DNA of 6,301 bases from Dehalococcoidia bacterium (lineage in GTDB: Bacteria; Chloroflexota; Dehalococcoidia; JAENJB01), in assembly GCA_016844565.1 (NCBI GenBank), contig JAENJB010000159.1, positions 1 to 6,301 on the forward strand, written 5' to 3'. Below the pieces are notes generated by a model. The model saw nothing but the letters and a program-made list of their open reading frames with translations, searched no databases and was not told the DNA's origin. A program made the translations under genes and the position numbers. This document shows positions 1 through 4,801 of the stretch, piece by piece (within the stretch, counting starts at the first letter, position 1; each line of letters opens with the position of its first letter).

Positions 1-167
1 CGGAAGGCCATTATTCCAGGGTCACTTTCTCATTGAAGGAGGTCAGCGGTGGCACCCGTCTTACCTTCACCCAGGCCGGGGTCCCCGAAGAGTTCTATGA
101 CGACATAAGCCAGGGCTGGCGCGACTACTACTGGACGCCGCTCAAGGAGATGCTGGAACGCGGGTAG
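1..167 (+). CDS. C-terminal part of an AHSA1/SRPBCC-fold protein (partial)
   Basis: This is the last 54 codons of a gene that begins left of the window. The first complete codon is at base 3 and the TAG stop is at 165-167. The visible protein reads as a beta strand with G-T-R-L-T-F-T-Q-A-G-V-P, then a long amphipathic helix rich in Trp and Tyr (Q-G-W-R-D-Y-Y-W-T-P-L-K-E-M-L) that ends the protein. This strand-plus-final-helix pattern is the usual C-terminus of the AHSA1 (Hsp90 ATPase activator homologue) branch of the SRPBCC/START-like ligand-binding fold. The function of such stand-alone bacterial proteins is mostly unknown; many are small soluble hydrophobic-ligand binders. The substrate cannot be told from this fragment. 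No clear terminator hairpin follows the stop. Family assignment is from recognised pattern and was not searched. Confidence 0.75.
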   Translation, partial: EGHYSRVTFSLKEVSGGTRLTFTQAGVPEEFYDDISQGWRDYYWTPLKEMLERG

Positions 168-379
168 GCGCGTTTCCAGGTTTGTTGCCGGCCCACACAA
201 CCATCGCCTTCTCAACCCGAGCGCCACCGGGGCACGGGCTCACGACAAGTTTAATTGAACTGTGCCTCGCGTTGTGATAAGTTGGTCAACGCAGTCGAAG
301 ACAAATCGCACAAGACGAAATGCGGGGTGAAAAGCTCTATTTTACCCATTGGCGAATAAGCTTGTAAGGAGGTGTCAAA

Positions 380-535
380 ATGTTTGGCGGATTGGCCGGT
401 GTCGGCGGGCTCATTGGCGGCATCATTACACTTATCCTCGGCATAATCATCCTCGTATGGCCGAGGTTCATAACCACCATAATCGGCGTATGGCTGATTA
501 TTGTGGGAATATTAGCTGTGGTACGTTCATTCTGA
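380..535 (+). CDS. Small two-helix membrane protein, DUF3096-like (51 aa)
   Basis: This short gene has an ATG at 380 and a TGA at 533-535. A near-perfect Shine-Dalgarno AGGAGG at 367-372 leaves 7 bases before the ATG, which fixes the start. The 51-residue product opens with a Gly-rich stretch (residues 3-14). A hydrophobic segment at about 11-27 follows, then a short W-P-R-F turn (27-30) and a second hydrophobic segment at about 31-48, ending R-S-F. Two membrane spans joined by a Pro-Arg turn resemble, from memory, the very small bacterial membrane proteins of the DUF3096 type, whose role is not established. It stands alone between the AHSA1-like gene and a converging small gene, with a 212-bp leader region upstream. 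That it is a gene is well supported by the ribosome binding site and the clean hydrophobic pattern; the family name is tentative. Confidence 0.8.
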   Translation: MFGGLAGVGGLIGGIITLILGIIILVWPRFITTIIGVWLIIVGILAVVRSF

Positions 536-547
536 ACCGAGGACTGC

Positions 548-742
548 TCAATGTGATTCTCTCCCGGAACGGGGGCCTTCGATGAAGAAGCGGATCGCAT
601 AGAAGAGCATATCAGTGGTCACCGGCGGAGGCTGCGGAAGAGAGCACACCGTCTTGCCCGCCATGCGCAGGCTTTCCGTGGTGATATCATCCTTGCTGCC
701 CATGTCAGCCTCGGGCATCATGCAGACACAGTTCCAGCACAT
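548..742 (-). CDS. Possible small Cys-motif protein of unknown function (64 aa)
   Basis: A minus-strand frame runs from ATG at 742 to TGA at 548. The product starts M-C-W-N-C-V-C-M-M-P-E, a C-x2-C-x-C motif that could bind a metal or a cluster. The next stretch, D-M-G-S-K-D-D-I-T-T-E-S-L, resembles from memory unnamed small proteins in anaerobic bacteria and archaea that begin with the same kind of motif. The C-terminal half contains a Pro-rich turn (S-L-P-Q-P-P-P-V), then a hydrophobic-aromatic stretch (D-M-L-F-Y-A-I-R-F-F-I). On the coding strand a purine-rich GCGGGGGT lies just before the ATG and may act as a weak ribosome binding site. The gene would converge on the small membrane-protein gene with 12 bp between stops. 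Without it, 536-876 would hold only the repeat at 785-861. It may be a chance frame, so confidence is moderate. Confidence 0.45.
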   Translation of the reverse strand: MCWNCVCMMPEADMGSKDDITTESLRMAGKTVCSLPQPPPVTTDMLFYAIRFFIEGPRSGRESH

Positions 743-784
743 ATTACCCCCGCTTCTTAGATAAGGGGTTTCATTAACGGAAGT

Positions 785-861
785 CTGTCATTGCGAGCCC
801 CGATATGATCGGGACATGGTCCCGCTTAGTCGGGACTTCGCTTCGCTACTCGCAATCACAG
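785..861. repeat. 77-bp palindromic intergenic repeat, copy 1
   Basis: The ends are an imperfect inverted repeat: CTGTCATTGCGAG at 785-797 against CTCGCAATCACAG at 849-861, 12 of 13 positions matching. Inside are three nested short palindromes that overlap and so exclude each other: CCCGAT/ATCGGG (799-804 and 808-813), GGGAC/GTCCC (811-815 and 819-823) and GTCCCG/CGGGAC (819-824 and 831-836). There is no coding capacity. It lies 15 bp past the stop of the dismutase gene and could fold in its transcript as a 3' hairpin. Related elements lie at 3699-3794 and 5787-5880. The style matches short non-autonomous (MITE-like or REP-like) intergenic repeats of Dehalococcoidia, from memory. Confidence 0.8.
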
Positions 862-876
862 GGCCTGGCCCCCACC

Positions 877-1449
877 TTAGCCCAGGCGCTTGCCGGCTGC
901 CTCCCAATTGATATTCTTGAAGAAGGTCTCGATGTAGTCGGCTCTTTTCAGGCCGTAGTCGGTCATGTAGGCATGCTCAAAGACGTCCATCACCAGAATG
1001 GGCCGACAGCCGGCGAGATGGCCGACCTCGTGCTCATTTATCCACTCATTGAAGAGCCGGCCCGCCACACTGTCCTGGTAGAGGACCACCCAGCCGATGC
1101 CTCGCATGGCGCCGGTGGCCCTGAAGTCCTGTTCCCATGCCTCGTAGCTGCCGCAGGCCTCGGCCAGTTTCCTTGCCAGAGCGCCTGATTTGTCCACAGC
1201 TGTTTTCCCGCCCAGATTGTCGAAGTAGTACTCGTGGAGGCGCATGCCGTTGAATTCGAAACCGAAACGGCGCTTCAACTCCGCGAACTCCGGGTTGGTG
1301 GCATCTTTAGCCTTGGCGTTCAGCAGGTCCACGAGCTTGTTGGTGTTGTTGACATAGCCCTGGTACAGAGTGAAATGGTTCTTGAGCAAGGTTTCGCTCA
1401 AACCCTGCATCCCCAGTAGATTGTTGTAGTCCCTGGCTTTATAAGTCAT
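877..1449 (-). CDS. sodA/sodB-type: Superoxide dismutase, Fe/Mn family (190 aa)
   Basis: The enzyme converts superoxide to oxygen and hydrogen peroxide in the cytoplasm using one Fe or Mn ion; no signal peptide is seen. The four family metal ligands are readable: H25 (K-N-H-F-T-L-Y), H72 (R-L-H-E-Y-Y-F), and D155 and H159 (D-V-F-E-H-A-Y). The N-terminal helical hairpin covers about 1-80 and the alpha/beta domain about 90-190, ending N-W-E-A-A-G-K-R-L. The residue 15 before the Asp ligand is H140 in N-E-H-E-V-G-H, where Fe-type enzymes have Ala and Mn-type enzymes supply Gln elsewhere; archaeal dismutases carry His there. The L-P-x-L-P-Y start motif of common dismutases is absent. The frame is open to an ATG at 1554, but the start at 1449 is preferred: conserved sequence begins there and an AGGAG lies 9 bases upstream. 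Metal preference (Fe, Mn or either) cannot be decided from sequence. Confidence 0.93.
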   Translation of the reverse strand: MTYKARDYNNLLGMQGLSETLLKNHFTLYQGYVNNTNKLVDLLNAKAKDATNPEFAELKRRFGFEFNGMRLHEYYFDNLGGKTAVDKSGALARKLAEACGSYEAWEQDFRATGAMRGIGWVVLYQDSVAGRLFNEWINEHEVGHLAGCRPILVMDVFEHAYMTDYGLKRADYIETFFKNINWEAAGKRLG

Positions 1450-1458
1450 CTCTTTGCT

Positions 1459-1463
1459 CTCCT
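1459..1463 (-). promoter_or_regulatory. Ribosome binding site that sets the superoxide dismutase start
   Basis: On the minus strand AGGAG lies 9 bases before the ATG at 1449. It supports the 190-residue form over the 225-residue form that would start at 1554. The 35 extra residues of the longer form are Arg/Pro-rich and look like translated leader rather than protein. Confidence 0.7.
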
Positions 1464-1544
1464 GTCCTTTTCTTCCCGGTATTCCTGGCGGCCGCCGGGC
1501 CTCGCGCATCACCAACGCCAGGCCTAGATGAGACGCCTTGATGA

Positions 1545-1574
1545 ATTGTACCATGCCGGGTTACCCCCCACCAA
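1545..1574 (-). promoter_or_regulatory. Candidate promoter for superoxide dismutase
   Basis: On the minus strand a TACAAT (1545-1550, 5 of 6 to the sigma-70 -10 box) is preceded by TTGGTG (1569-1574, a weak -35) with an 18-base spacer. Transcription would start near 1538, leaving a leader of about 90 nt. This would exclude the upstream ATG at 1554 and agrees with the start at 1449. The leader includes the self-complementary GGCGGCCGCC near 1487-1496, which could form a hairpin. The -35 match is poor, so this is a suggestion. Confidence 0.3.
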
Positions 1575-1582
1575 ATCTCAAT

Positions 1583-1612
1583 TTTTCATAAATGCCCGCA
1601 GTGTAGTATAGT
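1583..1612 (+). promoter_or_regulatory. Candidate promoter for the three-helix membrane protein and possibly the mutase operon
   Basis: TTTTCA (1583-1588, 4 of 6) and TATAGT (1607-1612, 5 of 6) are separated by 18 bases. They face the gene at 1690 and would give a leader of about 70 nt. They sit in the only AT-rich part of the divergent region between the dismutase gene and the membrane-protein gene. Because only 42 bp separate that gene from the mutase gene, the same promoter could also serve the methylmalonyl-CoA genes. Confidence 0.35.
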
Positions 1613-1689
1613 TAAGGGCCCGATACGACTGGCTCGACTGACGGACGGGAAGCAGAAACCGTCTTCAGAGGGTGGGCTAAGGAGAACAG

Positions 1690-2091
1690 ATGATTGAGCG
1701 CGTACACGAACACATCATCAATGAGCTGAATAGCAATTCGCGCACCGACACCATCTTTGTCCTGGCGGCGATCATGCTTAACCTTATTACCCTGGGCGTC
1801 AACTCGGGAGTTGCGTCTTCGGGAAACCAGGGTACCGCTACCGTCGTCATGTTCACTGTCGTCGCCCTCATAGTGATAGTGAACTTCGTGTCCGAGATCG
1901 GGTTGCTAAGAGGCAGGCAGATGCGGAAGAAGCTACTGACCGGCCTTCTGAGAATGTACAAGGACCAGGGGGTCGAGGGTTACTACGACGCGTCACTTCT
2001 TGCTGATTACACCATCAGGTACAATCTGTTCATGCTGGCCGTTGTCTTCACCGGTCTCGTGGCAATAGTCATACCTTTCGTCATCAGGTAG
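1690..2091 (+). CDS. Three-helix membrane protein of unknown function (133 aa)
   Basis: I do not recognise the family. The start ATG at 1690 has AAGGAG at 1679-1684, 5 bases upstream, and the stop is TAG at 2089-2091. Three hydrophobic segments are visible: about 20-42, 50-71 and 110-132. The first 19 residues are polar and likely helical (M-I-E-R-V-H-E-H-I-I-N-E-L). The loop between spans 2 and 3 is about 38 residues and carries R-G-R-Q-M-R-K-K, so by the positive-inside rule the N-terminus and this loop should face the cytoplasm. The loop then has an Y-K-D-Q-G-V-E-G-Y-Y-D stretch before the last span. No enzyme motif is seen. The gene is divergent from superoxide dismutase and lies 42 bp before the mutase gene on the same strand, so co-transcription with the mutase is possible but there is no functional evidence for a link. 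Confidence 0.85.
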   Translation: MIERVHEHIINELNSNSRTDTIFVLAAIMLNLITLGVNSGVASSGNQGTATVVMFTVVALIVIVNFVSEIGLLRGRQMRKKLLTGLLRMYKDQGVEGYYDASLLADYTIRYNLFMLAVVFTGLVAIVIPFVIR

Positions 2092-2133
2092 CCTCTCACC
2101 AGCACGCGATGAAGGCACTAATAGGGAGAGCCG

Positions 2134-3693
2134 ATGCCGGACTGTTTCACTCCCGGTGACCTGCCTGACTTCGACTACCAGGGCGAGCTAGGTCATCCTG
2201 GCAAGTATCCCTTCACGCGCGGCATCCATCCCACCATGTACCGCGGCCGGCTCTGGACCATGCGCCAGTATGCCGGCTTCGCCTCCGCCGAAGAGTCCAA
2301 CCGGCGTTACCGCTATCTCCTCGAACAAGGACAGGCAGGCTTGAGCGTCGCCTTCGACCTGCCCACCCAGATCGGCTATGATTCCGACCACCCGCTGGCA
2401 GCCGCCGAGGTCGGCAAGGTCGGCGTCCCCGTCAGCACTCTCAAGGACATGGAAACCCTCTTTGACCAGATACCACTCGAGAAGGTCAGCATATCAATGA
2501 CCATCAACTCCACAGCTCCCATTTTGCTGGCAATGTATGTTGCCACCGCCAGGAAACAGAACGCGACCATATCCAACCTCGAAGGCACTATCCAGAACGA
2601 TATTCTCAAGGAGTACATTGCCCGCGGCACCTACATCTTTCCCCCGCAACCCTCTATGCGCCTGGCGACCGACATCTTCGACATCTTCAAATACTGTCAC
2701 GATTCGGCGCCGCGCTGGAATGTCATCAGCATCAGCGGCTACCACATGAGGGAGGCGGGCGCCACCGCCTCCCAGGAGCTCGCCTTCACGCTGGCCAACG
2801 GCATCGCCTATGTCCAGGCGGCCCTCGACGCCGGCCTCGACCTCGCCTCCTTTGCGCCGAGGCTCTCCTTCTTCTTCTGTTGCCACAACGATTTCTTCGA
2901 GGAGATTGCCAAGTTCCGGGCGGCCCGCCGCCTCTGGGCCCGGATAATGAGGGAAAGGTTCAAGGCCGAGGACGAACGCTCCTGCATGCTCCGCTTCCAC
3001 ACTCAGACAGCCGGCTGCACCCTCACTGCTCAGCAGCCACTGAACAACATCGTCCGTACCGCCCTCCAGGCACTGGCCGCCGTTCTGGGCGGCACCCAGT
3101 CACTGCACACCGACTCCTACGATGAAGCCTATGCCACGCCGAGCGAGGAAGCCGTCACCATCGCCCTGCGCACGCAGCAGGTCGTCGCCTTCGAGAGCGG
3201 TGTGACAGGCGCCGCCGACCCGCTGGGTGGTTCCTACTACCTGGAACACCTGACCCGAAAGATGGAAAGGGAGACCGGCGAATACATCGATCGCATAGAC
3301 AAGCTCGGCGGGGCGGTGAGGGCCATCGAGGACGGCTTTCAGCAGCGGGAGATTGAAGACAGCGCCTATTTGTGCCAGAAGCAGGTGGAAAGCGGCCAGC
3401 GCACCATCGTCGGCATGAACAAGTTTACCTCCGCCCGAACCACGACCCCGAGACTCCAGCGCATCGACCCCACCCAGACATCGAGACAGCTGGACCGCCT
3501 GCACCAGGTCAAGCAGCAGAGAGACTATGACCGGGCGGCCGCCACATTGCATCGGCTGGGCGAGGCCGCCCGTGGTCCTGACAACCTCATGCCTCCCATC
3601 CTCGACTGCGTGGAGGCCTACTGCACGCTGGGCGAGATTAGCGATACGCTACGCCGGGTCCTGGGCACCCAGAAGGAACGAGCGGCTTTCTGA
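2134..3693 (+). CDS. mcmA: Methylmalonyl-CoA mutase, large (catalytic, alpha) subunit (519 aa)
   Basis: This is the TIM-barrel substrate-binding subunit of the adenosylcobalamin mutase that interconverts succinyl-CoA and (R)-methylmalonyl-CoA in the cytoplasm. Signature segments are R-L-W-T-M-R-Q-Y-A-G-F (39-49), G-L-S-V-A-F-D-L-P-T-Q (69-79), G-T-I-Q-N-D-I-L-K-E-Y (151-161), S-I-S-G-Y-H-M-R-E-A-G (199-209) and F-H-T-Q-T-A-G. Y46 and R164 match Tyr89 and Arg207 of the Propionibacterium enzyme, which hold the substrate carboxylate; isobutyryl-CoA mutase has Phe and Gln there, so methylmalonyl-CoA is the likely substrate. Q154, Y203 and H204 match its Gln197, Tyr243 and His244. The B12-binding domain is absent and is supplied by the gene at 4397. 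The start is set by GGGAG at 2124-2128 and an in-frame stop at 2122. The N-terminus is about 25-40 residues shorter than many relatives. A Cys-Cys-His-Asn after S-F-F-F is a slightly unusual variant. Confidence 0.96.
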   Translation: MPDCFTPGDLPDFDYQGELGHPGKYPFTRGIHPTMYRGRLWTMRQYAGFASAEESNRRYRYLLEQGQAGLSVAFDLPTQIGYDSDHPLAAAEVGKVGVPVSTLKDMETLFDQIPLEKVSISMTINSTAPILLAMYVATARKQNATISNLEGTIQNDILKEYIARGTYIFPPQPSMRLATDIFDIFKYCHDSAPRWNVISISGYHMREAGATASQELAFTLANGIAYVQAALDAGLDLASFAPRLSFFFCCHNDFFEEIAKFRAARRLWARIMRERFKAEDERSCMLRFHTQTAGCTLTAQQPLNNIVRTALQALAAVLGGTQSLHTDSYDEAYATPSEEAVTIALRTQQVVAFESGVTGAADPLGGSYYLEHLTRKMERETGEYIDRIDKLGGAVRAIEDGFQQREIEDSAYLCQKQVESGQRTIVGMNKFTSARTTTPRLQRIDPTQTSRQLDRLHQVKQQRDYDRAAATLHRLGEAARGPDNLMPPILDCVEAYCTLGEISDTLRRVLGTQKERAAF

Positions 3694-3698
3694 TGCGA

Positions 3699-3794
3699 CT
3701 GTTTGGCGAGCGACTGGAGATCGCTTCGCGGAGTTTATTCCTTCGGCAACTCAGGGCAGGCTCTGAGCCCTCGGCGAAGGGCTAGCAATGACAG
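3699..3794. repeat. 96-bp palindromic repeat, copy 2 (diverged), between mutase and epimerase genes
   Basis: The right end, GCTAGCAATGACAG (3781-3794), is the inverted form of the CTGTCATTGCGAG end seen in the other copies. The left end is a decayed match, CTGTTTGGCGAGC (3699-3711). Inside are a GCGAGCGA (3706-3713) against TCGCTTCGC (3721-3729) stem, and a strong nested hairpin with CCTTCG/CGAAGG (3740-3745 and 3775-3780) enclosing AGGGC/GCCCT (3753-3757 and 3767-3771). The element fills most of the 124-bp gap between the two genes and ends 10 bases before the epimerase ribosome binding site. In mRNA it would form a stable hairpin within the operon. Confidence 0.7.
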
Positions 3795-3817
3795 ACTGAC
3801 CGGCAAGGAGGGCAAAG

Positions 3818-4216
3818 ATGATAAAACGCGTCAACCATGTTGGGATAGTGGTGAAGAGCGTGGACGACACTCTGAAGTTCTTCGGCGAAGCATTCGGCTT
3901 CAAGGCCCAGCACATCGAGACGGTACCCGACCAGGGGGTGAGGACAGCATTCGTCATGGTCGGCGATACCGCCATCGAGTTCTTCGAACCCACCGATCCG
4001 AACGGAGGCGTGGCCAGGTTCCTGGCCACGCGGGGTGAAGGGGTGCACCACATTTCCCTGGAAACAAGTGACATAGACGCGGAACTGGCGAGACTGGAGA
4101 GCCAGGGAATCGCCCTTATCGACCGGAAAGGAAAACCCGGAACTGCTGGGAAGGTAGGGTTCGTGCATCCCAAGGCGACGAAGGGCATCCTCTTTGAGCT
4201 GGTCCAGAAGGTCTAG
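3818..4216 (+). CDS. mce: Methylmalonyl-CoA epimerase (132 aa)
   Basis: The enzyme interconverts (R)- and (S)-methylmalonyl-CoA, linking the mutase to propionyl-CoA carboxylation or decarboxylation. It is a vicinal-oxygen-chelate (glyoxalase-fold) protein with two beta-alpha-beta-beta-beta modules at about 1-60 and 73-132. The opening N-H-V-G-I-V-V with H7, the G-V-H-H-I-S-L-E motif (75-82) and the closing L-F-E-L-V-Q with E127 carry the expected divalent-metal ligands. E54 in A-I-E-F-F-E-P lies at the remaining ligand position, which is Gln in the Propionibacterium enzyme. The stretch G-T-A-G-K-V-G-F-V-H-P-K (108-119) is the typical epimerase segment that sets it apart from other glyoxalase-fold proteins. 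The start follows AAGGAGG (3805-3811) by 6 bases. Length is normal for the family. Its position between the two mutase subunit genes supports the call strongly. Confidence 0.95.
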   Translation: MIKRVNHVGIVVKSVDDTLKFFGEAFGFKAQHIETVPDQGVRTAFVMVGDTAIEFFEPTDPNGGVARFLATRGEGVHHISLETSDIDAELARLESQGIALIDRKGKPGTAGKVGFVHPKATKGILFELVQKV

Positions 4217-4244
4217 TGGCTGCGTGCACAGAAAGCCAGACTAT

Positions 4245-4345
4245 CCTCTCCCCCCTTGAGGAGGAGAACTAGAGAGAGGGGGCTTTAGCTTAGGCTGAGA
4301 TTTCACCCTCACCTAGCCTCTCCCGTCGAGGGAGAGGAATTCTTT
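4245..4345. repeat. Pyrimidine/purine palindromic repeat between epimerase and mutase small-subunit genes
   Basis: Two related palindromic blocks face each other across about 40 bp. The left block (4245-4279) opens CCTCTCCCCCC and closes GAGAGG (CCTCTC at 4245-4250 against GAGAGG at 4274-4279), with an inner GGAGGAG. The right block is a perfect 8-bp stem, CCTCTCCC (4317-4324) and GGGAGAGG (4330-4337). Between them lies TTTCACCCTCACCTAGCC. The wording resembles a common intergenic repeat in Dehalococcoidia genomes, from memory. It is a different family from the repeats at 785, 3699 and 5787. No protein is encoded here. Confidence 0.6.
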
Positions 4346-4346
4346 T
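4317..4346 (+). terminator. Terminator-like hairpin inside the methylmalonyl-CoA operon
   Basis: A perfect 8-bp GC-rich stem (CCTCTCCC, 5-base loop, GGGAGAGG) is followed by AATTCTTTT, a short interrupted T run. It has the shape of a weak intrinsic terminator after the epimerase gene. It lies 50 bp upstream of the mutase small-subunit gene, so it may lower read-through into that gene. It is also part of a repeat, so it may be structural rather than selected for termination. Confidence 0.4.
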
Positions 4347-4396
4347 ATCGTACAAGGAGTGCTGTAACCAAGGACTAAACGTCAGGCCAGAAGGTT

Positions 4397-4801
4397 ATGG
4401 TCAAGGGAAGAAAAATACGCGTTCTGGTGGCCAAGCCTGGCCTGGATGGGCATGACCGCGGGGCCAAGGTGGTTGCCAGGGCGCTTCATGATGCCGGAAT
4501 GCAGGTCTTCTACACAGGGATACGCCAGACCCCGGAGATGATAGCCGAAGCGGCCTTTGAGGGAAGGGTCGACGTCATCGGCCTGAGCATACTGTCCGGC
4601 GCCCACCTGGAGCTCTGCCCCCGGATAATGGAGCACCTGGGATCAAAGGGACTCAGGAACGTTCCTGTGCTGGTCGGCGGCATCATCCCGGAAGAAGATG
4701 TGCGAGCCTTGAATGACATGGGAATCAGGGCTGTCTTCGGGCCCGGGACCCTCACCCGGGAGATTGAGGACTTCATCACCCGGATGGTGACTGAGGACTA
4801 G
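4397..4801 (+). CDS. mcmB: Methylmalonyl-CoA mutase, small B12-binding (beta) subunit (134 aa)
   Basis: This is the stand-alone cobalamin-binding subunit that pairs with the large subunit at 2134. The Rossmann-like fold has the full base-off B12 signature: D17-G-H19-D-R-G22 (D-x-H-x-x-G, with H19 as the lower cobalt ligand), S64-I-L66 (S-x-L) and G94-G95. The tail G-P-G-T-L-T-R-E-I (115-123) is also typical. At 134 residues it is the usual size for split mutases, as in archaea and many anaerobes; in proteobacterial enzymes this domain is fused to the C-terminus. The first possible start is the ATG at 4397, because an in-frame TAA lies at 4376. The nearest purine run, AGAAGG at 4389-4394, is only 2 bases away, so translation initiation may be weak. 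The stop codon overlaps that of the opposing pyrD gene. Confidence 0.95.
   Translation: MVKGRKIRVLVAKPGLDGHDRGAKVVARALHDAGMQVFYTGIRQTPEMIAEAAFEGRVDVIGLSILSGAHLELCPRIMEHLGSKGLRNVPVLVGGIIPEEDVRALNDMGIRAVFGPGTLTREIEDFITRMVTED

Noticed and set aside
255..283. Possible promoter TTGAAC with TAAGTT in the leader of the small membrane-protein gene
   Set aside because: The -35 is fair, but the best -10 candidates at the right spacing match at only about 3 of 6 positions. I see no other clear signal in 168-379.
337..600. Overlapping frames on both strands around the small membrane-protein gene
   Set aside because: Neither has a ribosome binding site, and both are in other frames over the 51-residue gene, which has a strong one.
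805..1188. 127-residue open frame on the plus strand
   Set aside because: It starts inside the palindromic repeat and otherwise runs antisense to the superoxide dismutase gene. It has no ribosome binding site or recognisable motif.
1450..1554. N-terminal extension of superoxide dismutase to an ATG at 1554
   Set aside because: The 35 extra residues are Arg/Pro/Gly-rich with no signal-peptide or family match. The family sequence starts at 1449 behind an AGGAG, and a candidate -10 box at 1545-1550 would place the transcript start inside the extension.
2494..3000. 168-residue open frame on the minus strand within the mutase gene
   Set aside because: It is antisense to a strongly conserved gene, and its Gly/Glu/Val-rich make-up is what a GC-rich gene gives when read on the opposite strand.
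2134..3693. Isobutyryl-CoA or 2-hydroxyisobutyryl-CoA mutase instead of methylmalonyl-CoA mutase
   Set aside because: Tyr46 and Arg164 occupy the two positions that bind the methylmalonyl carboxylate; the isobutyryl enzymes have Phe and Gln there. The adjacent epimerase gene supports the methylmalonyl-CoA role.
3699..4345. CRISPR array or tandem repeats in the gaps of the mutase operon
   Set aside because: The repeated elements are palindromic, differ in their middle parts and occur singly, with no regular repeat-spacer pattern and no cas genes nearby.
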